From positions 186,001-250,000 of the forward strand of contig JACKLZ010000005.1 of the NCBI GenBank assembly GCA_024235675.1: DNA of 64,000 bases. Reading direction: 5' to 3'. Under the pieces are notes generated by a model. The model saw only the letters and a list, made by a program, of their open reading frames with translations. It made no database searches and was not told the DNA's origin. Position 1 is the stretch's first letter, and each line of letters opens with the position of its first letter. The DNA comes from Zoogloeaceae bacterium. Lineage in GTDB: Bacteria > Pseudomonadota > Gammaproteobacteria > Burkholderiales > Rhodocyclaceae. Below are positions 26,540 through 36,401 of the stretch, one piece after another. A program made the translations under genes and the position numbers.

Positions 26540-27861
26540 CCTCATTCGACCGCAAGCCCCGATGCGCCCCCATGCCTCCACCGCCGCCGCTGGCCGTGGA
26601 CAGTCTCGCCTTTGCGATCGATCAGTCCGCCGGCCTCATCGAAGGCGTCATCGATGGCAAAGCCCTCACCGACATGATGACGCAGGCACGGCTTACCGAC
26701 CTGCCGCGGCCGGTCCGCGGCGCCATACTCGATCTCACCTACAGCACCCTGCGCGAGTACGGCCGAGGCGACTCCGTGCTGAACCGGCTGCTGTCCAAAC
26801 CGCTGCCCACCCGACTCCATGCCATTCTTCTGGTCGCGATCCATCGGCTGGCGGCACGCCCTGATACCGCGCACACCGTCGTCGACCAGGCCGTCACCGC
26901 CATTGGTGCCATCGCGCCCGGGCTTCGTCCGGTTGCCAACGGGGTGCTGAGAAACTATTTGCGCCAGGGTCAAACACTCGAACACGCACAAGCCGCCCAT
27001 GCGCCCAGTCGCTATCAACACCCGGACTGGTGGATTCAAAAACTCAAAAAGGCCCTGCCTGAACAATGGGTCGCTGTGCTGGCCGCGGGCAATCAACATC
27101 CGCCCATGTCGCTGCGCGCCAACCTGCGTCAGGCTACGCTGGACGACGCCTCGGAACAGCTACGCGCCGCCGGTATCGCGCACCGCGTCCTCGATAACGG
27201 TGCCTTGTTGCTCGACACGCCGGTCCCTGTCGACCAGATCCCCGATTTCTACGAAGGGCGCTTTTCCGTCCAGGACGCCGGTGCCCAATGGGCCGCCCAG
27301 TGGCTGGCACCGCGCCCCGGTGATCGCGTCCTTGACGCCTGCGCCGCGCCGGGCGGCAAGAGCGCTCATCTGCTCGAATCGGCCGACATCTCCCTGACCG
27401 CGCTCGAACTCGACCCCATCCGTGCCCGTCGGATCGACGACACCCTCGAACGACTCGGCCTGAAGGCCGACGTGCTCATCGGCGACAGCCGCGACCCCGA
27501 CGCCTGGTGGGATGGTCGCCCCTTTGACCGAATCCTCGCCGACGTGCCGTGCTCCGCCTCCGGTGTCGCCCGTCGTCATCCCGACATCAAGTGGCTACGA
27601 CGCGCCACTGATATTGCCGGCTTTGCCGCCCAACAAGCCGACATCCTGCATGCGCTGTGGCGCACCCTCGCCCCCGGTGGCACAATGCTCTACGTGACCT
27701 GCTCGGTGTTCGACGAGGAAAACAGCGACCAGATCGCCCGATTCTGCGCTCGCCACACCGATGCCAGACGGGTCGCCATCCAAGGTCAAATGGAGCAAAA
27801 GCTGCTGCCCGATGCTGAACACGACGGCTTCTACTACGCCTTGCTCGAAAAGGCGCACTGA
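26536..27861 (+). CDS. rsmB: 16S rRNA (cytosine967-C5)-methyltransferase
   Basis: A 441-residue RsmB/Sun protein. The N-terminal NusB-like RNA-binding domain (about 20-150) is followed by the RsmB methyltransferase domain: DACAAPGGKSAHLLE (AdoMet site), ADVPCSASGVARRHPDIKW with the motif IV Cys, and YVTCSVFDEEN with the catalytic motif VI Cys. It methylates C967 in 16S rRNA. The ATG at 26536 is chosen because it overlaps the speE stop; an ATG at 26524 is in frame too. The usual fmt and def genes are not next to it here. Confidence 0.95.
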   Translation: MTSFDRKPRCAPMPPPPPLAVDSLAFAIDQSAGLIEGVIDGKALTDMMTQARLTDLPRPVRGAILDLTYSTLREYGRGDSVLNRLLSKPLPTRLHAILLVAIHRLAARPDTAHTVVDQAVTAIGAIAPGLRPVANGVLRNYLRQGQTLEHAQAAHAPSRYQHPDWWIQKLKKALPEQWVAVLAAGNQHPPMSLRANLRQATLDDASEQLRAAGIAHRVLDNGALLLDTPVPVDQIPDFYEGRFSVQDAGAQWAAQWLAPRPGDRVLDACAAPGGKSAHLLESADISLTALELDPIRARRIDDTLERLGLKADVLIGDSRDPDAWWDGRPFDRILADVPCSASGVARRHPDIKWLRRATDIAGFAAQQADILHALWRTLAPGGTMLYVTCSVFDEENSDQIARFCARHTDARRVAIQGQMEQKLLPDAEHDGFYYALLEKAH

Positions 27862-27868
27862 CCTTCCC

Positions 27869-28432
27869 TTGCTGCTACTGCGCGCAGTCGGCCTGGTACT
27901 GTGCCTGCTCGTCATGCCGGCACAGGCCAGCGAGGTGCCAAGCATCACCTACGGCGACATTCAGCTCGAGAACGCTGACTATGTCATCAACGCCGACATT
28001 GATCTGACGCTCAACGCCCGTGTCGAAGACGCCATTCGACATGGCATCGCGGTGTATTTCGTGCTCGAGGCCGTCATTGAGTCACCGCGCTGGTACTGGC
28101 TCGACAAAACCCTGGTCAGTGAAAACCTCAGCTATCGCATCACCTACCACGCGCTGACCCGCAGTTTCAGACTCGCCATCGGCAATTTCCATCAAAGCTT
28201 CGACACCCTCAATGCCGCCGTTCGCACCATGACCCGTGTGCGCCGATGGCGTGTCGCCGATGTCAGTGCGCTCGAGCCCGGCCAGTCCTACAAGGTCGCG
28301 CTCCGCTTCCGCCTCGACACCGATCTGCTGCCGCGTCCATTCAAAGTCTCGGCGCTGGGCAGCCGCGACTGGTCCATCGACACCGAGGAAATGAGCTGGA
28401 TGTTCCTGACCGCCGGCCGAGCCGCGCCATGA
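27869..28432 (+). CDS. DUF4390 domain-containing exported protein
   Basis: A protein of about 187 residues with a signal peptide (LLLLRAVGLVLCLLVMPAQA) and a DUF4390 body: ENADYVINADIDLTLNARVEDAIRHGIAVYF, then RSFRLAIGNFHQSFDTLNAAVRTM and the end DWSIDTEEMSWMFLT. The function is unknown. DUF4390 genes are regularly found between rsmB and ntrY in betaproteobacteria, exactly as here. The start is uncertain: TTG at 27869 gives a clean signal peptide just after the rsmB stop, and no ATG is suitably placed. Its stop overlaps the sensor kinase start (ATGA). Confidence 0.85.
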   Translation: MLLLRAVGLVLCLLVMPAQASEVPSITYGDIQLENADYVINADIDLTLNARVEDAIRHGIAVYFVLEAVIESPRWYWLDKTLVSENLSYRITYHALTRSFRLAIGNFHQSFDTLNAAVRTMTRVRRWRVADVSALEPGQSYKVALRFRLDTDLLPRPFKVSALGSRDWSIDTEEMSWMFLTAGRAAP

Positions 28433-30549
28433 AGCGCATCGCCTTCACCATCGCGGCTGCGATCGCGGCCATCTCGCTGTTTCTGCTCGCCAGCGCCACG
28501 GCAAACACCGACATGTTCGCCGACAGCTACCCCTATCTGCTGGCACTCAACGGCTTCATCGCCGTTGCGCTGGCCGGTCTGGTCACGGTGCAGGTTCGCC
28601 AGCTGCTGGCCGACCGTCGTGCCAAGGTGTTCGGCTCGCAGCTCAAGCTTCGGCTGCTCACCTTCTTTGCGCTGATGGCCATCGTACCGGGCGTGATGAT
28701 CTACACCGTATCGCTGCAGTTCGTTGTGCGCAGTATCGAGACCTGGTTCGACGTACGTGTCGATGCGGCACTCGAAGGCGGCATCGCCCTCGGTCAGACC
28801 TCGCTCGACTATCTGGGCCGCCAGCTTCAGGGCCACGCCAGCGACATGGCGCTAAGCCTGTCTGACTCCCCCGCGCTGGCCGCCTCACGCCTCAACCGCT
28901 TGCGCGAGCAAGCCGGTGTCGACAGCGCAACCTTGTTCTCGGGCGGCGGCCGGATTCAGGCCACCGCCTCCAACTCGGTCACCACCTTGCTGCCCACCCT
29001 GCCCAATAACGACCAGATGCGGCAGGCCCGGGCCGGCCAGCGCTCGCTGTTTGTCGATGCAGATCCCGACGGTGGTATCGAGCTGCGGGTCATCGTGCCG
29101 ATCCCCAATCGAAGCATCACCGATGAACCGACCTACCTGCAGCTCATCCAGCCGGTGCCCGAATCCATCAGCCGCCACGCCAATGCCGTGCAAACCGCGT
29201 ATCGCGACTACCAGCAACTCTCGCTCGGCCGCGCCGGCCTCAAGCGCATCTACAGCCTGACCCTCACCCTGGCACTGCTGCTGGCGCTACTCGCCGCTAT
29301 CGCCATCGCTTTCGTCCTTGCGCGCAAACTCTCCAAGCCACTCATCATTCTTGCGCAAGGCACCGAAGCGGTCGCCCAGGGCGACTTCAGCCCGCGCCGC
29401 GCCTTGCCCGCACATGACGAGCTCGGTGTGCTCACCCAGTCCTTCAACCAGATGACCCGCCAGCTCGACGAAGCCCGCGCACTGGCGGAGCGTAACCGCG
29501 CCGCCGTTGAAGCCGCACGCAGCTATCTCGAAAGCGTGCTGGCCAACCTGTCCGCCGGCGTGCTCGCCTTCTCGCCCGACGGCACGCTGCGTGCGGCCAA
29601 CCGGGGGGCGACCGAAATCCTCGATGACCCGCTCAACGGTTACGAAGACATCACCATTGCCGATTGGCCGAAACACACTGAACTTCGCGATACCCTCGTC
29701 GCGGCGCTGGCCGGCACCGAGGGCGACTGGCAGCAGCAGATCGAAATGCGCTCGCCCGACGGCGGCGAGCAGACACTCCTCATTCATGGCACGGCACTGC
29801 CGCAGGCGGCAGGCGGCGGTACGGTGGTGGTGTTCGACGACATCTCGCACCTCATTGCGGTCGAGCGCACCGCGGCCTGGGCCGAAGTGGCCCGTCGTCT
29901 GGCCCACGAAATCAAGAACCCGCTCACGCCCATCCAGCTCTCCGCTGAACGCCTCGCCATGAAGCTGGCACCGCGCCTCGACGACGACGGCCGTCATATG
30001 CTCGAGCGCGCCACGGGCACCATCGTCAGCCAGGTCGAAGCGATGAAGAACCTGGTCAACGCCTTCCGCGACTACGCGCGGCTCCCCGCGCCGGTGCTCT
30101 CGCCGCTGGATCTGAACGCCCTTGTCCGTGAAGTGCTCGGCCTCTACGATGGCGCACCGGTGCGCATCGAGCCCGACCTCCAAGCCGATCTGCCGGCCGT
30201 GCTGGGCGACGCGGCCCAGTTGCGGCAGGTGATCCATAATTTGCTGCAAAATGCTGAAGACGCGCTGGCCGAGCAGGCCGACGCGCACATCGTGATTTGC
30301 TCAAGCCTGCGCGACAACGGTCGCATTCGGCTGAGTGTGCGCGATAATGGCCCAGGGTTTCCCGGTGATATGCTCAGCCGTGCGTTCGAACCCTATTTCA
30401 CCACCAAGGCCCGCGGTACCGGGCTGGGGCTGGCCATCGTCAAAAAGATCATCGACGAACACGGCGGCGAAATCCGCCTGATCAACCACGAAGACAGCGG
30501 CGCCGAAGTGCGAGTTCACCTGCGCCCCGCCATCACGGAAAAACGCTGA
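28429..30549 (+). CDS. ntrY: NtrY-like sensor histidine kinase
   Basis: A 706-residue membrane kinase. N-terminal membrane segments lie near residues 4-24, 35-55 and 70-95, with a periplasmic region and another helix near 280-300 leading into HAMP (ARKLSKPLIILAQGTEAVAQGDF). A PAS domain (about 365-465) and the HisKA box follow, with phospho-acceptor His in ARRLAHEIKNPLTPIQLSAERL. The ATPase core has IHNLLQNAEDAL, RDNGPGFPG and GTGLGLAIVKKI. Architecture and the adjoining regulator identify it as NtrY-like, linked in other bacteria to nitrogen, envelope or redox control. It is coupled to DUF4390 upstream and lies 4 bases before the regulator. Confidence 0.92.
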   Translation: MKRIAFTIAAAIAAISLFLLASATANTDMFADSYPYLLALNGFIAVALAGLVTVQVRQLLADRRAKVFGSQLKLRLLTFFALMAIVPGVMIYTVSLQFVVRSIETWFDVRVDAALEGGIALGQTSLDYLGRQLQGHASDMALSLSDSPALAASRLNRLREQAGVDSATLFSGGGRIQATASNSVTTLLPTLPNNDQMRQARAGQRSLFVDADPDGGIELRVIVPIPNRSITDEPTYLQLIQPVPESISRHANAVQTAYRDYQQLSLGRAGLKRIYSLTLTLALLLALLAAIAIAFVLARKLSKPLIILAQGTEAVAQGDFSPRRALPAHDELGVLTQSFNQMTRQLDEARALAERNRAAVEAARSYLESVLANLSAGVLAFSPDGTLRAANRGATEILDDPLNGYEDITIADWPKHTELRDTLVAALAGTEGDWQQQIEMRSPDGGEQTLLIHGTALPQAAGGGTVVVFDDISHLIAVERTAAWAEVARRLAHEIKNPLTPIQLSAERLAMKLAPRLDDDGRHMLERATGTIVSQVEAMKNLVNAFRDYARLPAPVLSPLDLNALVREVLGLYDGAPVRIEPDLQADLPAVLGDAAQLRQVIHNLLQNAEDALAEQADAHIVICSSLRDNGRIRLSVRDNGPGFPGDMLSRAFEPYFTTKARGTGLGLAIVKKIIDEHGGEIRLINHEDSGAEVRVHLRPAITEKR

Positions 30550-30553
30550 CACC

Positions 30554-31804
30554 ATGCCATCCATCCTGATCGTCGACGACGAAGTCGGCATCCGCGAACT
30601 GCTCTCCGAAATTCTGCGAGACGAGGGCTACACCGTTCGACTGGCCGAGAACGCCGCCACCGCCCGCGCCGCGCGCCACGCCAGTCGGCCCGACCTCGTG
30701 CTTCTGGACATCTGGATGCCAGATGCCGACGGCATTTCCTTGCTCAAGGAATGGTCGGCCAACGGCCAGCTCAACATGCCCGTCATCATGATGTCCGGCC
30801 ACGGCACCATCGACACCGCCGTTGAAGCCACCCGTATCGGCGCCATCGACTATCTCGAGAAACCCATCGGCCTGCAAAAACTGCTCGCCGCCATCAAACG
30901 GGCGCTGACCGCGCAGCCCGGCGGTGGCATCAAGACCATCACCCCGCTGACGCTAGACGCCTTTCCGCGCTCAACAGTCCTGCGCGACCTCAAGAAGCAA
31001 CTCGAGCAAATCACCGCGCGCTCGCGTCACTTGCTGCTACGGGTCGGTAGCGGCTCCCTGGCGGAACTGGCCGCACGCAGCCTGCCCGGCCGGCGCAATG
31101 ACGCATGGCTCGATCTGAGCGCCATCAGCGGCCCGCTGGATGTCGAGCTATTGCAGAAGCACCAGGGCGGGGCGGTTTACGTTCCTGAGTTGTCGCGCCT
31201 GTCCAAGCCGCAGCAAAAGAACCTCGCCTTCGCGCTCGACCGGCTCGAACGCTATGATTTGCGCCTGGTGGCCGCCACGGATCAAAGCGCCGACAGCCTC
31301 GAAGCGGCCGGATGGGACGCAACGCTGCTGCATCGGCTGTTCGAAATCGGCCTGCCAGTTCCGTCCGTGGCGGATGTCCGCGACGACATTCCCGATCTGG
31401 CGCAACAACTGCTGGTGCATCTGGTCGAAGCCGGCGAAGTACCCAACCGCAAGCTCAGCACCGCCGCGCTGAACGTCCTGCGTACACACGCCTGGCCATC
31501 CGGGTATAGCGAATTACGCGCGGCGGTCCGCTCGCTGGCGCTCGGCACGCTCGAAGAAAATATCGAACATCAGGACGTACATCGCCTGCTCGACCCGCAA
31601 CCCGCTGCCGCCGGCCTGCATCTCGACCTGCCGCTGCGCGAAGCGCGAGAAGCTTTCGAGCGCATCTATTTCGACTACCACCTGCGCCTCGAGAACGGCA
31701 ACATGACGCGCCTGGCCGAAAAAACCGGTCTGGAACGCACCCACCTCTACCGCAAGCTCAAGCAACTTGGCATACAAACCGGGCGGCGAAACGAAAACAC
31801 ATGA
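30554..31804 (+). CDS. ntrX: NtrX-like response regulator with degenerate AAA+ domain
   Basis: A 416-residue regulator. The receiver domain is complete (D8/D9, phospho-acceptor D52 in LLDIWMPDADG, K105 in YLEKP). The C-terminus holds a Fis-type helix-turn-helix (NMTRLAEKTGLERTHLYRKLKQLGIQTG). The central region, about 130-330, is placed like a sigma-54 AAA+ domain but has lost the Walker A motif (it reads RVGSGSLAELAARSL) and has no GAFTGA loop. It should therefore not drive sigma-54 open-complex formation as a normal enhancer-binding protein and may act as a DNA-binding repressor or sigma-70 regulator. It forms an operon with the kinase. Confidence 0.9.
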   Translation: MPSILIVDDEVGIRELLSEILRDEGYTVRLAENAATARAARHASRPDLVLLDIWMPDADGISLLKEWSANGQLNMPVIMMSGHGTIDTAVEATRIGAIDYLEKPIGLQKLLAAIKRALTAQPGGGIKTITPLTLDAFPRSTVLRDLKKQLEQITARSRHLLLRVGSGSLAELAARSLPGRRNDAWLDLSAISGPLDVELLQKHQGGAVYVPELSRLSKPQQKNLAFALDRLERYDLRLVAATDQSADSLEAAGWDATLLHRLFEIGLPVPSVADVRDDIPDLAQQLLVHLVEAGEVPNRKLSTAALNVLRTHAWPSGYSELRAAVRSLALGTLEENIEHQDVHRLLDPQPAAAGLHLDLPLREAREAFERIYFDYHLRLENGNMTRLAEKTGLERTHLYRKLKQLGIQTGRRNENT

Positions 31805-31901
31805 CTCCGCGTCCATTGTGCGCCGCACAAAAAACTGGCCACCCCTCAGACAAAGTGCGTAGAATCGGCTCCACTCTCGCACTGGCTCAGCGACTCGACA
31901 C

Positions 31902-33305
31902 GTGAAAATCATTCTTCTCGGCGCAGGACAGGTCGGCGCTTCGGTGGCCGAAAATCTGGTCTCGGAAGCCAACGACATCACCATGGTCGACACCGATGCC
32001 GACCATCTGGCCACCTTGCGCGACCGCCTCGATCTGCGCACCGTCTGCGGCAACGCCGCCTCGCCCTCGGTGCTCAAGGAAGCCGGCGCCGACGATGCCG
32101 ATCTGTTGATCGCCGTCACCCAGTCCGACCAGACCAATCTGTGCGCCTGCCGGATTGCCCGCACCCTGTTCAACCTGCCGACCCGCATCGCCCGACTGCG
32201 CTCGTCCGACTTCGTCGACCACCCCGAACTGCTCAGCCCGGACAACTTCGCGGTCGATTTTTCGATCTGCCCCGAGCAGATCGTCACCGACTACATCCGG
32301 CGACTGATCGAATTCCCCGAAGCGCTGCAAGTGGTCGACTTCGCCGACGGCGCGCTGAGCCTGATCGCCGTGCGTGCCTTTGAAGGCGGCCCGCTGGTCG
32401 GCCACCCGATCAAGGCGCTGCGCTATCACATGCCCAACATCGAAGTCCGGGTGTCGGCGATCTACCGTGACGGCGAACCGATCATTCCCGAGGGCGACAC
32501 CTTCATCAAACCGGGCGACGAAGTCTTCTGCCTGGCCGCGTCGGCAAACATCCGCCGGGTCATGCGCGAACTCACGCATGTCGACCGCCCGATGCGACGC
32601 ATCATGATCGCCGGTGGCGGCAACATCGGCCTGCGTCTGGCCCGCGCCATCGAGAAAGACTACGAAGTCAAAGTGCTCGAGTACGACAAGCGCCGCGCCG
32701 AAGCCATCGCCATCGAACTGAACGACACCCTGGTGTTGCGCGGGGACTCGACCGACGAGAACCTGCTCGAAAACGAAAACATCGACGAAATGGACATGTT
32801 CGTCGCGCTGACCAACGACGAGGAAGACAACATCATGTCCGCCTCGCTGGCCAAGCGCATGGGCGCGCGCCGCACCCTGGCGCTGATCAACCGCAAATCC
32901 TATGTGGACCTGGTGCAGGGCGGGCATATCGACATCGCCATCTCCCCCGCCCAGACCTCCATCGGCTCGCTGCTGGCCCACGTCCGCCGTGGCGACGTGG
33001 TGGCGGTCCACAGCCTGCGCCGCGGCGCCGCCGAAGCGCTCGAGATCATCGCCCATGGCGACGAGAAGAACTCCAAAGTGGTCGGCCGCAGCATCGAAGA
33101 CATCCGCCTGCCGCGCGGCGCCACCATTGGCGCGGTCGTCCGCCTGGAAGGCGCCACCGAAGACTCGCCCGGTCGCCCGGCCGTGCTGATGGCCCACCAC
33201 GACACCGTGATCGAACCCGAAGATCATCTGATCGTTTTCTGTACGTCCAAGAAGCTGGTGCGGCAAGTCGAGAAGCTGTTCCAGGTGGACTTCTCGTTCT
33301 TCTGA
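31902..33305 (+). CDS. trkA: Trk potassium uptake system NAD-binding protein TrkA
   Basis: A 467-residue peripheral membrane protein with two RCK repeats. The first Rossmann motif is MKIILLGAGQVGASVAENL and the second, near residue 230, is RRIMIAGGGNIGLRLARAIE; each is followed by a TrkA-C ligand-binding subdomain. TrkA binds nucleotides and gates the TrkH channel. The GTG start at 31902 gives the family N-terminus. It is followed by two TrkH genes in the same direction. Confidence 0.97.
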   Translation: MKIILLGAGQVGASVAENLVSEANDITMVDTDADHLATLRDRLDLRTVCGNAASPSVLKEAGADDADLLIAVTQSDQTNLCACRIARTLFNLPTRIARLRSSDFVDHPELLSPDNFAVDFSICPEQIVTDYIRRLIEFPEALQVVDFADGALSLIAVRAFEGGPLVGHPIKALRYHMPNIEVRVSAIYRDGEPIIPEGDTFIKPGDEVFCLAASANIRRVMRELTHVDRPMRRIMIAGGGNIGLRLARAIEKDYEVKVLEYDKRRAEAIAIELNDTLVLRGDSTDENLLENENIDEMDMFVALTNDEEDNIMSASLAKRMGARRTLALINRKSYVDLVQGGHIDIAISPAQTSIGSLLAHVRRGDVVAVHSLRRGAAEALEIIAHGDEKNSKVVGRSIEDIRLPRGATIGAVVRLEGATEDSPGRPAVLMAHHDTVIEPEDHLIVFCTSKKLVRQVEKLFQVDFSFF

Positions 33306-33372
33306 GCGATGCGCCGTCTCGTGATGTCACCCGTGTTCCTTCCCCGCCCGACACGACCGGCTCGCCGCTAAG

Positions 33373-34830
33373 ATGCAGCGCTACTTCCCGGTACTCAATC
33401 CGCTCGGCCTGATCATCCTGATCTTCAGCCTGCTGATGGGCATTCCGCTGTCGGTGTCCTGGCTGCACGCGGACAACGCGCTGACCGCCTACGACGAATC
33501 CATCTTCATCACCTTTGCATTCGGACTGCTGCTGTGGGCCGCCACGCGCAACCGCAAGCGTGACCTGCGGGTCCGCGACGGCTTTCTGCTGGTCGTCCTG
33601 ACCTGGGTTGCGCTGCCCGTGTTCGCCGCGCTGCCCTTGTGGCTCTACATGCCCGACATGTCCTTCACCGACGCGTACTTCGAAGCGACTTCCGGGCTCA
33701 CTGCCACCGGCGCGACCGTCATGTCGGGGCTCGACAGCCTGCCGATCTCAATCAACTTCTGGCGCACCTTTCTCCACTGGATTGGCGGCATGGGGGTGAT
33801 CGTGCTGGCGGTGGCCATCCTGCCGCTGCTCGGCATTGGTGGCCGGCAGATGTTCAAGGCGGAGAACCCGGGGCCGATGAAGGAATCCAGCCTCACACCG
33901 CGCATTGCAGAGACCGCCAAAGGTCTGTGGGTCGTCTATGTGCTGCTCACCGTCGCCTGCACAGCCAGCCTGACAGCCGTCGGCATGGAGTTCTGGGATG
34001 CGATGATGCACGCCTTCTCGATCATGGGGCTGGGCGGTTTTTCAACCAAGGACGCCAGCCTGGGGCATTTCAACAGCGTACCGATCGAGCTGGTGGCGAT
34101 GGGCTTTGCCCTGCTCTCGGGCATCAACTACGCCACCCATTTCATGGCCTTGCGCCAGCGCTCAACCAAGGCCTACCTCAACGACCCGGAACTGCCGTTC
34201 TACTTTGGCGTCCTCGCGGTCAGCATCCTTGCGCTCAGCCTGTATCTGAGCACTTTCAACGTCTACGACGGCTTCGCCAACACGGTGCGCTACGTCGCCT
34301 TCCATACCATTTCGCTGTCCACCTCGCTCGGTTTCGCCACCTCGGACTACACCTTCTGGCCGATGTTCGCGCAACTGTGGATCCTGTTTCTCGGCAGCTT
34401 CATTGCCTGCTCCGGCTCCACCGGCGGCGGCATCAAACTGATGCGCGCGATCATTCTGTACAAGCAGGTGTTCCGCGAGGTGGTGCGCGCCATTCACCCC
34501 AGCGCCATCAAGCCGGTGCGGCTCGGCAAGGCACAGATCAGCGACAAGATCCTGCACGCGGTGCTGGCCTTCAGCTTCATCTACATGGTCACCATCGTGA
34601 CGCTCACCCTGGTGCTCTCTGCCACCGGGCTGGAGCTGATCACCGCCTTCTCGGCCGTGATTGCCTGCCTCAACAACACCGGCCCCGGACTCAACGCCGT
34701 CGGCCCCGCCAGCACCTACGCCGTACTCACCGACTTCCAGACCTGGGTGTGTGCCTTCGCCATGTTGCTCGGCCGTCTCGAGCTATTCACCCTGATCGTC
34801 GTCCTGACGCCGGCCTTCTGGCGCAAATAA
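33373..34830 (+). CDS. trkH: Trk potassium uptake protein TrkH (copy 1)
   Basis: A 485-residue integral membrane K+ channel subunit with four pore-loop repeats. Visible filter regions include TSGLTATGATVMSG and STSLGFATSDYTFWP, and the characteristic SSLTPRIAETAKGLW and CSGSTGGGIKLMRAIILYK segments are present. It begins 67 bases after trkA and is followed 16 bases later by a second TrkH gene. The two proteins share most of their length, so they are tandem paralogues. Confidence 0.95.
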   Translation: MQRYFPVLNPLGLIILIFSLLMGIPLSVSWLHADNALTAYDESIFITFAFGLLLWAATRNRKRDLRVRDGFLLVVLTWVALPVFAALPLWLYMPDMSFTDAYFEATSGLTATGATVMSGLDSLPISINFWRTFLHWIGGMGVIVLAVAILPLLGIGGRQMFKAENPGPMKESSLTPRIAETAKGLWVVYVLLTVACTASLTAVGMEFWDAMMHAFSIMGLGGFSTKDASLGHFNSVPIELVAMGFALLSGINYATHFMALRQRSTKAYLNDPELPFYFGVLAVSILALSLYLSTFNVYDGFANTVRYVAFHTISLSTSLGFATSDYTFWPMFAQLWILFLGSFIACSGSTGGGIKLMRAIILYKQVFREVVRAIHPSAIKPVRLGKAQISDKILHAVLAFSFIYMVTIVTLTLVLSATGLELITAFSAVIACLNNTGPGLNAVGPASTYAVLTDFQTWVCAFAMLLGRLELFTLIVVLTPAFWRK

Positions 34831-34846
34831 GGCCGGTAACGCCATC

Positions 34847-36310
34847 ATGACCAACCGAAGCTACGCCCCGGTCATTGGTGCTTTCGGCCTGATCACCATG
34901 ATCTTCGGTCTGATGATGGGTTTCCCGCTGGCGGTCTCGTTCTTCCTGCACGACGGCGCCACCACCGCTTACGACGAATCGATCCTGATCACCTTCGGCG
35001 TCGGTCTGGTGCTGTGGTACAGCGCGCGCAACGCACAGCGAGACTTGCGCACCCGGGACGGATTTCTGCTGGTCAGCGCCACCTGGCTGATTCTGCCGGT
35101 CTTCGCCATGCTGCCGCTGATCCTGTACCTCCCGGAACTGTCATTTACCGACGGCTACTTCGAAGCCGCCTCCGGGCTGACCACCACTGGCGCCACCGTG
35201 CTGTCCGGCCTTGATCAACTTCCCCTCTCCATCAATCTGTGGCGCTGCTTCCTGCACTGGATTGGCGGCATGGGCGTGATCGTGCTGGTGGTGGCGATTC
35301 TGCCGCTGCTGGGCATCGGCGGCCGACAGATGTTCAGCGCCGAGGCGCCCGGGCCCATGAAAGAGTCCAGCCTCACCCCGCGCATCACCGAAACCGCCAA
35401 AGCCCTGTGGGTCACCTACGTCATCCTCACCCTCGCCTGCGGCATCGCCCTGTGGCTGGCCGGCATGCCCGGCTGGGAGGCCTTGATCCACGCCTTCTCG
35501 GTCATGGGCCTGGGCGGGTTCTCGTCCTGGGACAACTCCATCGCGCACTACGACAGCGCACTGATCGAAGGGGTCATCATCGTTTTTGCCTGTGCCGCCG
35601 GCCTCAACTTTGCCACCCACTATCGGGCGCTGCACAAACGCTCTCTGGCTCCTTATCGAGAAGACACCGAGATCGGTTTTTTCGCACTGGTGGTAATCGG
35701 CAGCATCCTCATGCTGACCGCCTTCCTGATGGCGCAACCCGAGCCCATGACCCTGCCCACCACGCTGCGCCATGTGGCCTTTCAGGTGGTGTCGATCTCC
35801 ACCTCGCTCGGCCTGGCCAGCACCGACTACGGCAGCTGGCCGATCTTCAGTCAGCTATGGCTGCTGTTTCTGTGCAGCTTCGTCACCTGCTCGGGCTCGA
35901 CCGGCGGCGGCATCAAGATGGTGCGCGCGATCATTCTCTACAAGCAGGTGTTTCGTGAAATCACCCTCGCCCTGCATCCGCTCGCCGTGCGTCCGGTCAA
36001 ACTCGGGCGTGCGGTCGTCCCCAACACCATCCTGCATGCCGTGCTGGCTTTCGGCTTCATCTACATGGTCAGCATCATCATCCTGACCCTGCTGCTCGGC
36101 GGCAGTGGCCTGGAGATGGTCACCGCCTTCTCGGCGGTCATCGCCTGCATCAACAACACCGGCCCCGGCATGAACGCCATCGGCCCGGCCGGCAACTACG
36201 CGGTGCTCACCGACTTCCAGACCTGGGTGTGCGCCATCGCCATGATCATCGGCCGGCTTGAAGTGTTCACCTTGCTGGTGGTGCTCACGCCGGCCTTCTG
36301 GCGCAAGTAA
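34847..36310 (+). CDS. trkH: Trk potassium uptake protein TrkH (copy 2)
   Basis: A 487-residue paralogue of the preceding gene. The equivalents are ASGLTTTGATVLSG, SSLTPRITETAKALW, CSGSTGGGIKMVRAIILYK and the identical C-terminal TLLVVLTPAFWRK-type ending. Differences cluster in the loop regions, for example HKRSLAPYREDTEIGFF in place of RQRSTKAYLNDPELPFY. Two TrkH subunits served by one TrkA may give different affinity or ion preference, as in E. coli TrkH/TrkG; that is an analogy, not something the sequence shows. Confidence 0.95.
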   Translation: MTNRSYAPVIGAFGLITMIFGLMMGFPLAVSFFLHDGATTAYDESILITFGVGLVLWYSARNAQRDLRTRDGFLLVSATWLILPVFAMLPLILYLPELSFTDGYFEAASGLTTTGATVLSGLDQLPLSINLWRCFLHWIGGMGVIVLVVAILPLLGIGGRQMFSAEAPGPMKESSLTPRITETAKALWVTYVILTLACGIALWLAGMPGWEALIHAFSVMGLGGFSSWDNSIAHYDSALIEGVIIVFACAAGLNFATHYRALHKRSLAPYREDTEIGFFALVVIGSILMLTAFLMAQPEPMTLPTTLRHVAFQVVSISTSLGLASTDYGSWPIFSQLWLLFLCSFVTCSGSTGGGIKMVRAIILYKQVFREITLALHPLAVRPVKLGRAVVPNTILHAVLAFGFIYMVSIIILTLLLGGSGLEMVTAFSAVIACINNTGPGMNAIGPAGNYAVLTDFQTWVCAIAMIIGRLEVFTLLVVLTPAFWRK

Positions 36311-36401
36311 TCGGCACGAATTTGACGCCATCGGTGTGCGTCCGACGACAAAAACCGGATAATCGCCTATTGACCGATTCAAGACGAACAAGGACACCTT
36401 C

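Noticed and set aside
31890..31910. CACGTGAAAA near the trkA start as a third parS site
   Set aside because: The left half has no match to TGTTN; only the central palindrome and a few bases agree, and it overlaps the GTG start region of trkA.
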